A program made the position numbers and the translations under genes. From positions 1 through 44,306 of the forward strand of contig NZ_GG688329.1 in assembly GCF_000156195.1 (NCBI RefSeq): 44,306 bases of DNA. Direction: 5' to 3'. A model generated the notes under the pieces. The model saw nothing but the letters and a program-made list of their open reading frames with translations. It ran no database searches and had not been told where the DNA came from. This DNA is from Bacteroides finegoldii DSM 17565. GTDB taxonomy: Bacteria > Bacteroidota > Bacteroidia > Bacteroidales > Bacteroidaceae. Positions 26,101-33,085 of this stretch are shown piece after piece; position 1 is the stretch's first letter; the number at the start of each line of letters is the position of its first letter.

Positions 26101-26157
26101 TACAGGATGCTCTGTCAATACGATGATAATTTGTCCGTCAGATGTTTTCTCTTTCAT
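23125..26157 (-). CDS. SNF2/HepA-family DNA-dependent ATPase (helicase-like)
   Basis: This is a 1010-residue member of SF2/Snf2. About 480 N-terminal residues belong to the bacterial SNF2-associated region. The RecA-like core follows with Walker A DDMGLGKT (K520), DESQ box (D677), TGTPIENSLKDLW and the C-terminal helicase domain with AHRIGQDK. Such proteins translocate on double-stranded DNA and remodel bound proteins; HepA/RapA homologues recycle RNA polymerase. No methylase, nuclease or phage-defence partner is adjacent, so a stand-alone housekeeping role is more likely than defence. It shares a 52-bp divergent promoter region with the mnmA paralogue. Confidence 0.92.
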   Translation of the reverse strand: MKEKTSDGQIIIVLTEHPVLGILLIPYIAERLSDNTLQLVEQAFHASAEAMNRMSEAERQAIDIASHYTEKYLMGVYSREKTVSRFLHKLSEDPERIKNNVRPFIEKKLQEMLALIREKKLALYQKQGGSKLLYAHHAYHVHPHDAEIRFIFQIDENIFRYQLQCYYKGEPFSLSEQKPVNVLTSMPTTLSLGMELYFFPNIESSRLLPFTKKEVISVTTSETEKYIDNILIPIARYHDIKTEGLNLIEKRRNCEAMLIIENTIYDKQLLQLSFRYGDQTFTPEDNNTGMKRIIYRNESGEIYCFRRNANAEKRAIQFLTNAGLQRISDVHFQLSPDIPERTLSEWISSHREILQQSFILSGNMSNTPYCLDEIHTEQSCDDNPDWFELHITVVIGDLRIPFTRFRKHILEEKREFLLPDGRMILLPEEWFSKYTNMLEMGVQTEKGFRLKHTFIGVVETILNTPASKTPTFKKEIRSIHPPKGLKAQLRPYQQKGFSWMVHLNKEGFGGCLADDMGLGKTLQTLTLLQYIYKPISPTARQTADITVSSPAIREAKADIDGQFSLFSFDSEDELLPQPNEIRGKEMNPENVSQPQARKPRKPATLIVVPTSLLHNWRREAKRFTTLSMVEYTSTSILSKTHPEKFFRRFHLVFTTYGTMRKNINILRSYCFEYIVLDESQNIKNSESLTFHSAIQLQSKYKLVLTGTPIENSLKDLWAQFHFIQPDLLGSESSFQKRFMLPIRQGNTRIEAQLQQLIAPFILRRSKGEVAPELPPLTEETIYCDMTEEQNTWYEQEKNSLRNILLQHPQSTDKLHSFSVLNGILRLRQLACHPQLIFPDFTGSSGKTAQIIETFDTLRSEGHKVLIFSSFVKHLEVLAEAFQERGWKYALLTGATNDRPSEIAHFTEQKDVQAFLISLKAGGVGLNLTQADYVFIIDPWWNPAAESQAIARAHRIGQDKQVIAYRFITQGSIEEKILQLQDEKRKLAETFVTDSETLPALSSEQWVDLLK

Positions 26158-26177
26158 TCTCTTTAGGCTTTAACTGA

Positions 26178-26185
26178 CAAAGATA
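26178..26185 (-). promoter_or_regulatory. -7 promoter box of the SNF2-HAD operon
   Basis: The minus strand reads TATCTTTG, matching TAnnTTTG, 21 bp before the SNF2 start, so the leader is about 15 nt. It is only 12 bp from the opposing -7 box of the mnmA paralogue. Confidence 0.5.
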
Positions 26186-26197
26186 CGGGAAAATCCT

Positions 26198-26205
26198 TAA
26201 TTTTG
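26198..26205 (+). promoter_or_regulatory. -7 promoter box predicting a leaderless mnmA transcript
   Basis: TAATTTTG matches TAnnTTTG and lies four bases before the ATG at 26210 (TTTTGCAGTATG). The transcription start should fall on or next to the A of ATG. The layout is the same as at 11580-11592. Confidence 0.5.
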
Positions 26206-26209
26206 CAGT

Positions 26210-27307
26210 ATGATAGAAGAAAATAGACGAGTACTGTTGGGTATGAGCGGTGGTACGGATAGTTCCGTTGCTGCCATGCGGCTACTGGAGGGCGGTTATG
26301 AAGTAACCGGAATTACTTTCCGTTTCTATGAGTTGAACGACTCGACAGAATATCTGGAAGATGCACGTAGTTTGGCGGAGCGTTTGGGTATTCGCCATAT
26401 CACATATGATGCCCGTGATGTTTTTCGTAAGCAAATCATAGAATACTTTGTACAGGAATATATGGAAGGTCGTACACCGGTCCCTTGTACACTCTGCAAT
26501 AACTGTCTGAAGTGGCCTTTGCTCGCTAAAGTTGCCGATGAAATGGGCATTTTTTATATAGCGACCGGACATTATGTTCAGAAAGTAGAGTTGGAAGGTA
26601 CCTATTATATAACCCATGCCGCTGATCCGGATAAGGACCAGTCTTTTTTTCTATGGGGGTTGAAGCAAGATATACTTCGGCGGATACTGTTGCCGATGGG
26701 GAATATTACAAAAGTTGAGGCTCGTGTTTGGGCTGCCGAACGCGGTTTCCAAAAAGTAGCGACAAAAAAAGATAGTATAGGAGTCTGTTTCTGTCCGATG
26801 GACTATCGGAGCTTCCTGAAAGAGTGGTTGGCCCGAAATGGTCAGTTGCGGTCCGAAAATGTCAGCTGTTGGTCCGAAATGGTCAGACGGGGGAGATTCG
26901 TCGATGAAAAGGGAAATTTTATAGGTTGGCATGAAGGATACCCTTTTTACACCATCGGTCAGAGGCGTGGCTTAGGCATTCATCTGAACCGTCCTGTTTT
27001 TGTAAAAGAGATATATCCCGAAAAGAACGAAGTTGTGTTGTCTTCTCTTTCTGCTTTGGAAAAAACAGAAATGCAGCTGAAAGATTGGAATCTTGTAAAT
27101 CCCCAAAAGATTCTGGGCTACAATGATGTCATCGTGAAAATACGATATCGTAAGCAAGAGAACCATTGCACGGTCACTGTTACACCAGATAATTTACTTC
27201 ATATACAACTTCATGAGCCCTTAACTGCAATTGCGGCAGGACAAGCTGCTGCGTTTTATAGAGATGGTTTACTGCTGGGAGGGGGGATAATAGTGAATGC
27301 CCGCTAA
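26210..27307 (+). CDS. mnmA: MnmA-family tRNA 2-thiouridylase (paralogue)
   Basis: MnmA activates and thiolates U34 of tRNA-Lys, -Glu and -Gln. The 365 residues contain the PP-loop S13-GGTDSS (usually SGGVDSS), RTPVPCTLCNNC (C93, C96, C99), ATGHY, DKDQSFFLWGL, VATKKDSIGVCFC (catalytic-position C193, plus C195) and YTIGQRRGLGI. Three features depart from the standard enzyme: Thr for Val in the PP-loop, an extra Cys in each cysteine motif, and about 16 extra residues at 208-232 encoded by imperfect DNA repeats. Bacteroides carry several mnmA copies, so this may be a specialised one. It is convergent with the GH3 gene and has a predicted leaderless promoter. Confidence 0.87.
   Translation: MIEENRRVLLGMSGGTDSSVAAMRLLEGGYEVTGITFRFYELNDSTEYLEDARSLAERLGIRHITYDARDVFRKQIIEYFVQEYMEGRTPVPCTLCNNCLKWPLLAKVADEMGIFYIATGHYVQKVELEGTYYITHAADPDKDQSFFLWGLKQDILRRILLPMGNITKVEARVWAAERGFQKVATKKDSIGVCFCPMDYRSFLKEWLARNGQLRSENVSCWSEMVRRGRFVDEKGNFIGWHEGYPFYTIGQRRGLGIHLNRPVFVKEIYPEKNEVVLSSLSALEKTEMQLKDWNLVNPQKILGYNDVIVKIRYRKQENHCTVTVTPDNLLHIQLHEPLTAIAAGQAAAFYRDGLLLGGGIIVNAR
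26830..26886 (+). repeat. Three imperfect 16-bp repeats inside the mnmA paralogue
   Basis: Three near-identical 16-mers start at 26830 (GGCCCGAAATGGTCAG), 26850 (GGTCCGAAAATGTCAG) and 26871 (GGTCCGAAATGGTCAG). They are spaced 20 and 21 bp apart, so they are translated in different frames. They code for the extra segment that standard MnmA lacks. Confidence 0.75.
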
Positions 27308-27354
27308 TTTCGTAGGAAAGAGGATGCGGCTGATACCCAGGTGCCGATATACCT

Positions 27355-27390
27355 GATACCCGGTGTTGGACATACCGACACCGGGGTATC
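27355..27390. terminator. Strong hairpin between convergent mnmA and GH3 genes
   Basis: The left arm GATACCCGGTGTTGG (27355-27369) pairs with CCGACACCGGGGTATC (27375-27390) with one bulge and one G-U pair, around the loop ACATA. The left arm has a further direct near-copy at 27330-27349. There is no T-run, so this may be a bidirectional terminator or a 3'-end stabiliser. It lies between two stop codons that face each other. Confidence 0.6.
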
Positions 27391-27406
27391 AAGCTAGAGT
27401 GATTTA

Positions 27407-28915
27407 TTATTGGTTTAGCAATAGCATTGTCTCTATGTATTCCCGTGTATTACTTAATCTGGGAATTTTATGCTGTCCTCCCAATTTTCCTTTTTGGGCT
27501 AACCAGTCATGGAACAATCCCTGACGGGCAACGATCACCTCCAACGGTTGCAATGCAATATCTTTCCAGCGTTTTGCTTCATAATCGGAATTAACCTCCT
27601 TCAGAGTCGCATCTAATATTGCTGCGAATTTCTCAACCGAATCAGGCATTTTGGCAAACTCAATCAGCCACTGGTGACGGCATTTGGCGTTTTCGTCCAT
27701 AAATACCGGTGCGGCAGAATATTCGCTGACCTGTGCTCCGGTTTCCGCACAAGCCTTAGCCAGTCCTTTCTCGGCATTATCGACAATAAGTTCTTCACCG
27801 AATGCATTAATGAAATGCTTCGTTCTTCCTGTGATAACGAATTTATAAGGATTTTTGCTGGTGAATTTCACCGTGTCGCCAATCATATATCTCCATAAAC
27901 CGCAAGAAGTAGAAATCACCATAGCATAATTCTTGCCTAATTCTACTTCCTCAAGACAATACGCCTGCGGATTTTCTTTTCCCACTTCCTCCAATGGAAC
28001 AAACTCATAAAAGATTCCGTAATCAATCATCAGCAGCATGGCAGGATCAGAAAGATCGTTTTGCGTGCCGAAGTATCCTTCGGAAGCGTTATACGTCTCT
28101 ACATAATGCATATTCGGTGAATGTATCACCTGCTTGTATTGCTCACGGTAAGGTGTGAAGGCCACTCCGCCATGGAAAAATACTTCCAAATTCGGCCATA
28201 CCTCTTCTAAAGTCTGTTTTCCGGTCTTTTCGAGAATCCGTTTGATAAGCACTAGCATCCACGATGGAACACCGGAAAGGCTGGTTACATTTGCCGGAAT
28301 GGTACTGTTGGCAATTGCTTCTATTTTTGTTTCCCATTCGCTCATCAATGCAATCTTTTTGCTTGGAACACGAATGAAATTAACAAGTGGATTTACATTT
28401 TGAATCAAGATGGCCGACAAATCTCCGACCAGACTGTGGTTGGAGTTCAGATTCGGGCTGTGGCTGCCTCCCAGTATCAGTCCTTTTCCGGAGAAAAAGT
28501 GACTGTCCGGATTGATACGGAAATAAAGAGCTACCGCGTCTTTTCCTCCCCTGTAATGAATATCCTCCAATGCTTCTTGGCTGACAGGAAGAAATTTACT
28601 TTTGTCATTCGTCGTTCCGGATGATTTGGCAAACCAGCGTATCTCCGATGGCCAAAGCAGGTTCTGCTCTCCCGCTCGTAAACGCTCCACATATGGTTTT
28701 ATTTCTTCGTATGTCTGAATGGGGAGACGTTTTCTGAAATCTTCATAGCTGCGGATGGAGGAGTAGTCGTACTTTTTCCCCCATTCAGTCTGGGAAGCCT
28801 GTTGCACTAGGCGGTTTAATACGCGGTGTTGTATCTCGCTGGCTTCACTGGCATATAAATCTATTTGTTTTAAACGGGAGTCGAAAGTCTTGCTGATAAT
28901 TTTTGTAATATTCAT
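27407..28915 (-). CDS. GH3/JAR1-like acyl-adenylate synthetase family protein
   Basis: The 502-residue protein belongs to the GH3 auxin-responsive (JAR1-like) family of the ANL adenylating superfamily. In plants it couples amino acids to hormones. The adenylation motif is SSGTTNDKSKFLPVS, and YNASEGYFGTQND and DTVKFTSKNPYKFVITGRTKHFIN follow in family order. The bacterial members are common in Bacteroidota. Their acyl substrate and amine acceptor are unknown to me. The gene is monocistronic, divergent from pfkA and convergent with the mnmA paralogue. An acyl-amide natural product or storage conjugate is one possibility, with no support beyond family. Confidence 0.85.
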   Translation of the reverse strand: MNITKIISKTFDSRLKQIDLYASEASEIQHRVLNRLVQQASQTEWGKKYDYSSIRSYEDFRKRLPIQTYEEIKPYVERLRAGEQNLLWPSEIRWFAKSSGTTNDKSKFLPVSQEALEDIHYRGGKDAVALYFRINPDSHFFSGKGLILGGSHSPNLNSNHSLVGDLSAILIQNVNPLVNFIRVPSKKIALMSEWETKIEAIANSTIPANVTSLSGVPSWMLVLIKRILEKTGKQTLEEVWPNLEVFFHGGVAFTPYREQYKQVIHSPNMHYVETYNASEGYFGTQNDLSDPAMLLMIDYGIFYEFVPLEEVGKENPQAYCLEEVELGKNYAMVISTSCGLWRYMIGDTVKFTSKNPYKFVITGRTKHFINAFGEELIVDNAEKGLAKACAETGAQVSEYSAAPVFMDENAKCRHQWLIEFAKMPDSVEKFAAILDATLKEVNSDYEAKRWKDIALQPLEVIVARQGLFHDWLAQKGKLGGQHKIPRLSNTREYIETMLLLNQ

Positions 28916-28946
28916 TTCTGCTTTAACATGATAATGTTTATTCGTG

Positions 28947-28954
28947 CAAAAGTA
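28947..28954 (-). promoter_or_regulatory. -7 promoter box of the GH3-like gene
   Basis: The minus strand reads TACTTTTG, matching TAnnTTTG, 31 bp before the start codon with a leader of about 25 nt. Confidence 0.5.
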
Positions 28955-29052
28955 ACCTTATTTATCTTTTTTTTCTATCTTTACGACGGAAATAATCGTT
29001 AAAATCTTCGAGTTTCACTAAATCTCCGAGTTTTTGACTAATAAATAAGACA

Positions 29053-30063
29053 ATGAGAATTGGAATCTTAACCTCCGGTGGGGACTGTCCCGGTATTAAT
29101 GCCACCATTCGTGGCGTATGTAAGACTGCCATCAATTATTATGGGATGGAAGTGATAGGTATTCATAGTGGTTTTCAAGGGTTGTTGACTAAAGATGTGG
29201 AATCTTTTACGGATAAATCTCTCTCCGGGTTACTGAATCTTGGAGGAACCATGCTGGGTACTTCCCGCGAAAAGCCATTCAAAAAAGGGGGTGTTGTATC
29301 CGATGTGGACAAGCCTGCCCTGATTCTCCGGAATATTCGTGAAATGGGGCTGGATTGTGTTGTCTGCATCGGAGGAAACGGAACGCAAAAGACTGCTGCC
29401 AAATTTGCTGCGATGGGGGTAAATATTGTTTCTGTTCCTAAAACGATTGACAATGACATTTGGGGAACGGATATTTCCTTCGGGTTCGATTCGGCCGTAA
29501 GCATTGCTACCGACGCTATCGACCGCCTGCATTCTACTGCCAGCTCCCACAAAAGAGTGATGGTTATTGAAGTAATGGGGCATAAGGCAGGTTGGATTGC
29601 TTTATATTCCGGTATGGCAGGTGGAGGAGATGTGATTCTTGTTCCCGAAATTCCTTATAGTATTAAGAATATCGGCAATACGATTTTAGAGAGGCTGAAA
29701 AAAGGAAAACCTTATTCTATCGTGGTGGTGGCCGAAGGGATTCAGACAGACGGCCGTAAGCGTGCCGCAGAATATATCGCTCAAGAAATTGAGTATGAGA
29801 CAGGTATCGAAACCCGTGAAACGGTACTGGGGTATATTCAGCGTGGTGGTTCACCTACTCCTTTCGACCGTAATCTCTCTACGCGGATGGGTGGTCATGC
29901 AACAGAATTGATTGCCAATGGAGAATTCGGACGTATGGTAGCTTTGAAAGGAAATGGTATATCGTCTGTTCCTCTCGCTGAAGTAGCCGGAAAATTAAAA
30001 TTAGTTACAGAAGATCATGATTTGGTGATTCAAGGTCGTCGCATGGGGATTTGCTTTGGATAG
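29053..30063 (+). CDS. pfkA: 6-phosphofructokinase
   Basis: This enzyme phosphorylates fructose 6-phosphate in glycolysis. The 336 residues carry TSGGDCPGINATIRG, GGNGTQKTA and PKTIDNDIWGTD. Aligned by eye, T131, D133 and D135 are the catalytic residues of the E. coli enzyme (T125, D127, D129). G110 at the Gly104 position favours ATP over pyrophosphate, while K130 replaces Gly124 and N109 replaces Asp103. This is the mixed pattern also seen in some ATP-using group III enzymes. A near-consensus box TATCTTTA at 28976-28983 could be its promoter. The 3' end overlaps the convergent rnc gene by 59 bp. Confidence 0.93.
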   Translation: MRIGILTSGGDCPGINATIRGVCKTAINYYGMEVIGIHSGFQGLLTKDVESFTDKSLSGLLNLGGTMLGTSREKPFKKGGVVSDVDKPALILRNIREMGLDCVVCIGGNGTQKTAAKFAAMGVNIVSVPKTIDNDIWGTDISFGFDSAVSIATDAIDRLHSTASSHKRVMVIEVMGHKAGWIALYSGMAGGGDVILVPEIPYSIKNIGNTILERLKKGKPYSIVVVAEGIQTDGRKRAAEYIAQEIEYETGIETRETVLGYIQRGGSPTPFDRNLSTRMGGHATELIANGEFGRMVALKGNGISSVPLAEVAGKLKLVTEDHDLVIQGRRMGICFG

Positions 30064-30817
30064 CTTCATCGACTGTTGCCATGAATACAGGATCTTTTAC
30101 CTTTTTGATTGCCATTTGGGCGGCGTTTTGTTGAGACTCTTTTTTGGAATATCCGGTTCCGGTTCCGGCAGGAAATCCTTCGATCCGTACCTCAGTCTGA
30201 AATACAGGATTACTGTCCCGGTCAAGGAATTGTTCGATTAGTTCAAAAGAGACTTCCATCTTGTTCTTTTGGCTCCACTCAATCAATTTGGATTTGAAGT
30301 TTACTTCTTTACGGGATAAAATGTCCAGGTCAATGTAACGGTTGATGATTCGTTCCTCCATAAACTGCTTGCAGCGTTCATATCCTTGATCCAGATAGAT
30401 AGCCCCGATAAATGCTTCGAAAGCATTTCCGTACATATAACTGTTGTGAGAAGACGAACGGGTGGAATACTTTATGAGTTTATCCAATCCGATTTCTACG
30501 GCTAACTTGTTTAAGGTTTCCCGTTGCACGATCTTGGAACGTGTGTTTGTAAGGAATCCTTCCCGCTTTCCTTCAAAATGTTTGTAGACGATGTCGCCTA
30601 CGATAGCGTCAAGGATGGCATCCCCCAGAAACTCCAGTCGTTCATTATTCAACGGACGCCCTTTTTCCGAACGGAGGGAGGTTGATTTATGCAGGAGAGC
30701 CTGCTCATAAAGCTGAATATTGCGTGGATAGAATCCGAGTATCCGGTAAAAACAAAGATAAGACTCTCTATCCTTGCGGAATAGGAGCCTTATCTTATCT
30801 ATTTTGTTACGTAACAC
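30005..30817 (-). CDS. rnc: Ribonuclease III
   Basis: RNase III cuts double-stranded RNA, including rRNA precursors. The protein carries the signature NNERLEFLGDAILD (N57-D70) and YGNAFEAFIGAIYLDQGY, then a double-stranded-RNA-binding domain at about 170-240 (NFKSKLIEWSQKN). I chose the GTG at 30817, four bases after the fabF stop, giving 270 residues that begin MLRNKIDKIRLLFRKDRES. The frame stays open upstream in fabF (ATG at 30856), but that sequence is not RNase III-like. It is the third gene of acpP-fabF-rnc, a conserved order. Its last 59 bases are antisense to the end of pfkA. Confidence 0.92.
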   Translation of the reverse strand: MLRNKIDKIRLLFRKDRESYLCFYRILGFYPRNIQLYEQALLHKSTSLRSEKGRPLNNERLEFLGDAILDAIVGDIVYKHFEGKREGFLTNTRSKIVQRETLNKLAVEIGLDKLIKYSTRSSSHNSYMYGNAFEAFIGAIYLDQGYERCKQFMEERIINRYIDLDILSRKEVNFKSKLIEWSQKNKMEVSFELIEQFLDRDSNPVFQTEVRIEGFPAGTGTGYSKKESQQNAAQMAIKKVKDPVFMATVDEAIQSKSPCDDLESPNHDLL

Positions 30818-30821
30818 GATA

Positions 30822-32084
30822 TTACTCAGCGTATTTCTTGAAGATAACGCACGCATTATGACCGCCAAATCCGAATGTATTGGACAAGGCAACATTAACT
30901 TCGCGTTTTTGTGCTTTATTGAACGTGAAATTAAGGTTATAGTCAATATTCTCGTCGTTGTCACCTTCTTCGTGGTTGATAGTCGGAGGAACAATGCCGT
31001 TCTTGATGGCAAGAATACTTGCAATAGATTCTACCGCACCGGCAGCACCCAACAAGTGACCTGTCATTGACTTCGTTGAACTGATGTTCAATTCAAAGGC
31101 ATGATCACCGAATACTTCCTTGATTGCTTTTGCTTCTGAAATATCACCTACCGGAGTAGATGTACCATGTACATTAATATAGTCTACTTCTTTCGGATCC
31201 ATTCCTGCATCTTCCAATGCATTCTTCATCACCAGTTTAGCTCCCAGACCTTCCGGATGAGAAGCAGTCAAGTGATGTGCATCTGCAGACATACCTACAC
31301 CGGCAACTTCTGCATAGATTTTTGCACCGCGAGCCTTTGCGTGTTCCAGTTCTTCCAGAATCAGGCAACCCCCACCTTCGCCCATGATGAAGCCGTCACG
31401 GCTTGCGCTAAACGGACGTGAAGCTTTAGAAGCTTCGTCGTTGCGGGTTGACAATGCATGCATAGCGTTAAAACCGCCTACGCCTGCCGGGAAGATAGCT
31501 GCTTCCGAACCACCGGATACAATTACATTTGCTTTGCCCAGACGAATCAGATTGAAAGCATCTGCAATGGCATTGGTAGAAGTAGCGCATGCTGAACAAG
31601 TCGCATAGTTAGGACCATGGAAACCATACATGATGGAAATCTGTCCGGCAGCAATATCCGAGATCATCTTGGGGATGAAGAACGGATTGAATTTCGGACC
31701 CATTTCCTGACGGGTATAGTAGTTGCCCACTTCCTCTTCAAATGTATGTATACCACCAATACCGGCACCAAAGATAACGCCGATTTTGTTTAAGTCTTCT
31801 TTTTCTATGTCAAGACCAGAATCTTCTACCGCTTCTTTGGCTACAACGATGGCATATTGAGTATACAAATCCATCTTTCTTGCTTCCTTGCGGTCGATGT
31901 ATTTTGTTGCATCGAAGTTTTTCACTTCACATGCGAATTGGGTCTTGAATAGCGACGCATCAAAATGAGTAATAGGTCCTGCTCCACTAACCCCGTTCAC
32001 AATGTTTTCCCAAAATTCAGGAACGCTGTTGCCAACGGGAGTAATGGCGCCAAGACCTGTTACTACCACTCTTTTTAATTCCAT
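30822..32084 (-). CDS. fabF: 3-oxoacyl-ACP synthase II (KAS II)
   Basis: This enzyme elongates fatty acids by condensing acyl-ACP with malonyl-ACP. The 420 residues show the ketosynthase fold with active-site cysteine at C166 (TCSACATSTNAI), the histidines of NVHGTSTPVGD and MTGHLLGAAG, and the conserved GFGGHNACVIF end. It lies 15 bp downstream of acpP and 4 bp before the rnc start, so it is in the same operon. Confidence 0.97.
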   Translation of the reverse strand: MELKRVVVTGLGAITPVGNSVPEFWENIVNGVSGAGPITHFDASLFKTQFACEVKNFDATKYIDRKEARKMDLYTQYAIVVAKEAVEDSGLDIEKEDLNKIGVIFGAGIGGIHTFEEEVGNYYTRQEMGPKFNPFFIPKMISDIAAGQISIMYGFHGPNYATCSACATSTNAIADAFNLIRLGKANVIVSGGSEAAIFPAGVGGFNAMHALSTRNDEASKASRPFSASRDGFIMGEGGGCLILEELEHAKARGAKIYAEVAGVGMSADAHHLTASHPEGLGAKLVMKNALEDAGMDPKEVDYINVHGTSTPVGDISEAKAIKEVFGDHAFELNISSTKSMTGHLLGAAGAVESIASILAIKNGIVPPTINHEEGDNDENIDYNLNFTFNKAQKREVNVALSNTFGFGGHNACVIFKKYAE

Positions 32085-32099
32085 ATTGATGAAATCGGA

Positions 32100-32336
32100 T
32101 TACTTAGCGTGTTCTTCGATATAAGATACAGCATCACCTACAGTACCAATTTTTTCTGCTTGGTCATCAGGAATAGAGATACCGAATTCTTTTTCGAATT
32201 CCATGATAAGTTCTACAGTGTCAAGAGAATCTGCTCCCAGGTCGTTAGTGAAGCTTGCTTCGTTAGTAACTTCTGATTCTTCTACGCCTAATTTATCAAC
32301 GATAATCGCTTTTACTCTTGATGCAATTTCAGACAT
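32100..32336 (-). CDS. acpP: Acyl carrier protein
   Basis: The 78-residue acidic four-helix protein carries the acyl chain on a phosphopantetheine arm attached at S37 of the GADSLD motif. It starts the acpP-fabF-rnc operon. A promoter with both -33 and -7 elements is found 50-80 bp upstream. Confidence 0.98.
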   Translation of the reverse strand: MSEIASRVKAIIVDKLGVEESEVTNEASFTNDLGADSLDTVELIMEFEKEFGISIPDDQAEKIGTVGDAVSYIEEHAK

Positions 32337-32387
32337 AACTTTAAGTTTTTAATTAATAATTAGTTTTATTTCTTTAAATTTGCGGTG

Positions 32388-32419
32388 CAAAGGAATGAAT
32401 ATTTATCGTTTTGCGCAAA
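32388..32419 (-). promoter_or_regulatory. Promoter of the acpP operon (-33 and -7 elements)
   Basis: On the minus strand a TTTG (32416-32419) is followed 20 bp later by TTCCTTTG (32388-32395). This fits the Bacteroides -33/-7 pattern with one mismatch in the -7 box. The leader would be about 45 nt, AT-rich. Confidence 0.5.
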
Positions 32420-32485
32420 TATTTGACTAAATAAATGCAAAGTTTTGCACATTTTTCACTGTTTTGTGCATTGAATTTGAGAGTT

Positions 32486-33058
32486 ATGAAGAAAAACATC
32501 GCAATTTTTGCCTCCGGCTCCGGCTCTAATACAGAGAACATTATCCGGTATTTCCGAGAAAACGAAGCCATTCAGGTTTCGTTGGTGCTTTCGAATAGAA
32601 GTGATGCATACGTTTTGGAACGTGCACACCGTCTGGGAGTACCTTGTAACGTGTTTCCAAAGGAAGATTGGATGGCTGGAGATGAGATTCTGGCTGTTTT
32701 GCAGGAATATCACATTGATTTTGTGGTGTTGGCGGGTTTCTTGGTCCGGGTTCCGGATTTACTTTTGCATGCTTATCCCAATAAAATTATAAATATACAT
32801 CCGGCTCTTCTGCCTAAGTTTGGAGGAAAGGGGATGTATGGCGATCGTGTTCATGAAGCGGTGGTGGCTGCCGGCGAGAAAAAAAGCGGCATTACTATAC
32901 ATTATATAAATGAACGTTATGATGAAGGAAACATTGTTTTTCAAGCCGCTTGTCCGGTACTTCCGACCGACTCACCTGAGGATGTAGCCAAAAAAGTACA
33001 TGCTTTGGAGTATGAACATTTCCCCCGTGTTATAGAGAGAGTATTGTGTGGAGAATAA
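32486..33058 (+). CDS. purN: Phosphoribosylglycinamide formyltransferase (GART)
   Basis: PurN adds a formyl group from 10-formyl-THF to GAR in purine synthesis. The 190-residue protein has IFASGSGSNTENI, the catalytic trio N103, H105 (NIHPALLPKFGG) and D146 (ERYDEGNI). The ATG at 32486 was preferred to one 17 codons upstream, because the fold begins MKKNIAIFASGSG. It is divergent from acpP and convergent with pdxB, with which it shares a hairpin that covers both stop codons. Confidence 0.96.
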   Translation: MKKNIAIFASGSGSNTENIIRYFRENEAIQVSLVLSNRSDAYVLERAHRLGVPCNVFPKEDWMAGDEILAVLQEYHIDFVVLAGFLVRVPDLLLHAYPNKIINIHPALLPKFGGKGMYGDRVHEAVVAAGEKKSGITIHYINERYDEGNIVFQAACPVLPTDSPEDVAKKVHALEYEHFPRVIERVLCGE

Positions 33059-33085
33059 GACGTAGGAGATGGTACGCCTTATTCT
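33052..33085. terminator. Bidirectional terminator covering the purN and pdxB stop codons
   Basis: The left arm AGAATAAGACGTA (33052-33064) matches the complement of TACGCCTTATTCT (33073-33085) at 12 of 13 positions around an 8-nt loop. The purN stop (33056-33058) and the pdxB stop (33079-33081) both lie inside the arms. Downstream on the plus strand is TTATATTTAATT. Confidence 0.65.

Noticed and set aside
23125..26157. Phage-defence island around the SNF2 protein
   Set aside because: Flanking genes are a HAD phosphatase, cysS and an RNA-thiolation gene, with no nuclease, methylase or phospholipase D partner.
30818..31024. Long 5' extension of rnc
   Set aside because: It overlaps the conserved end of fabF in another frame and looks nothing like RNase III; GTG 30817 fits the family start.
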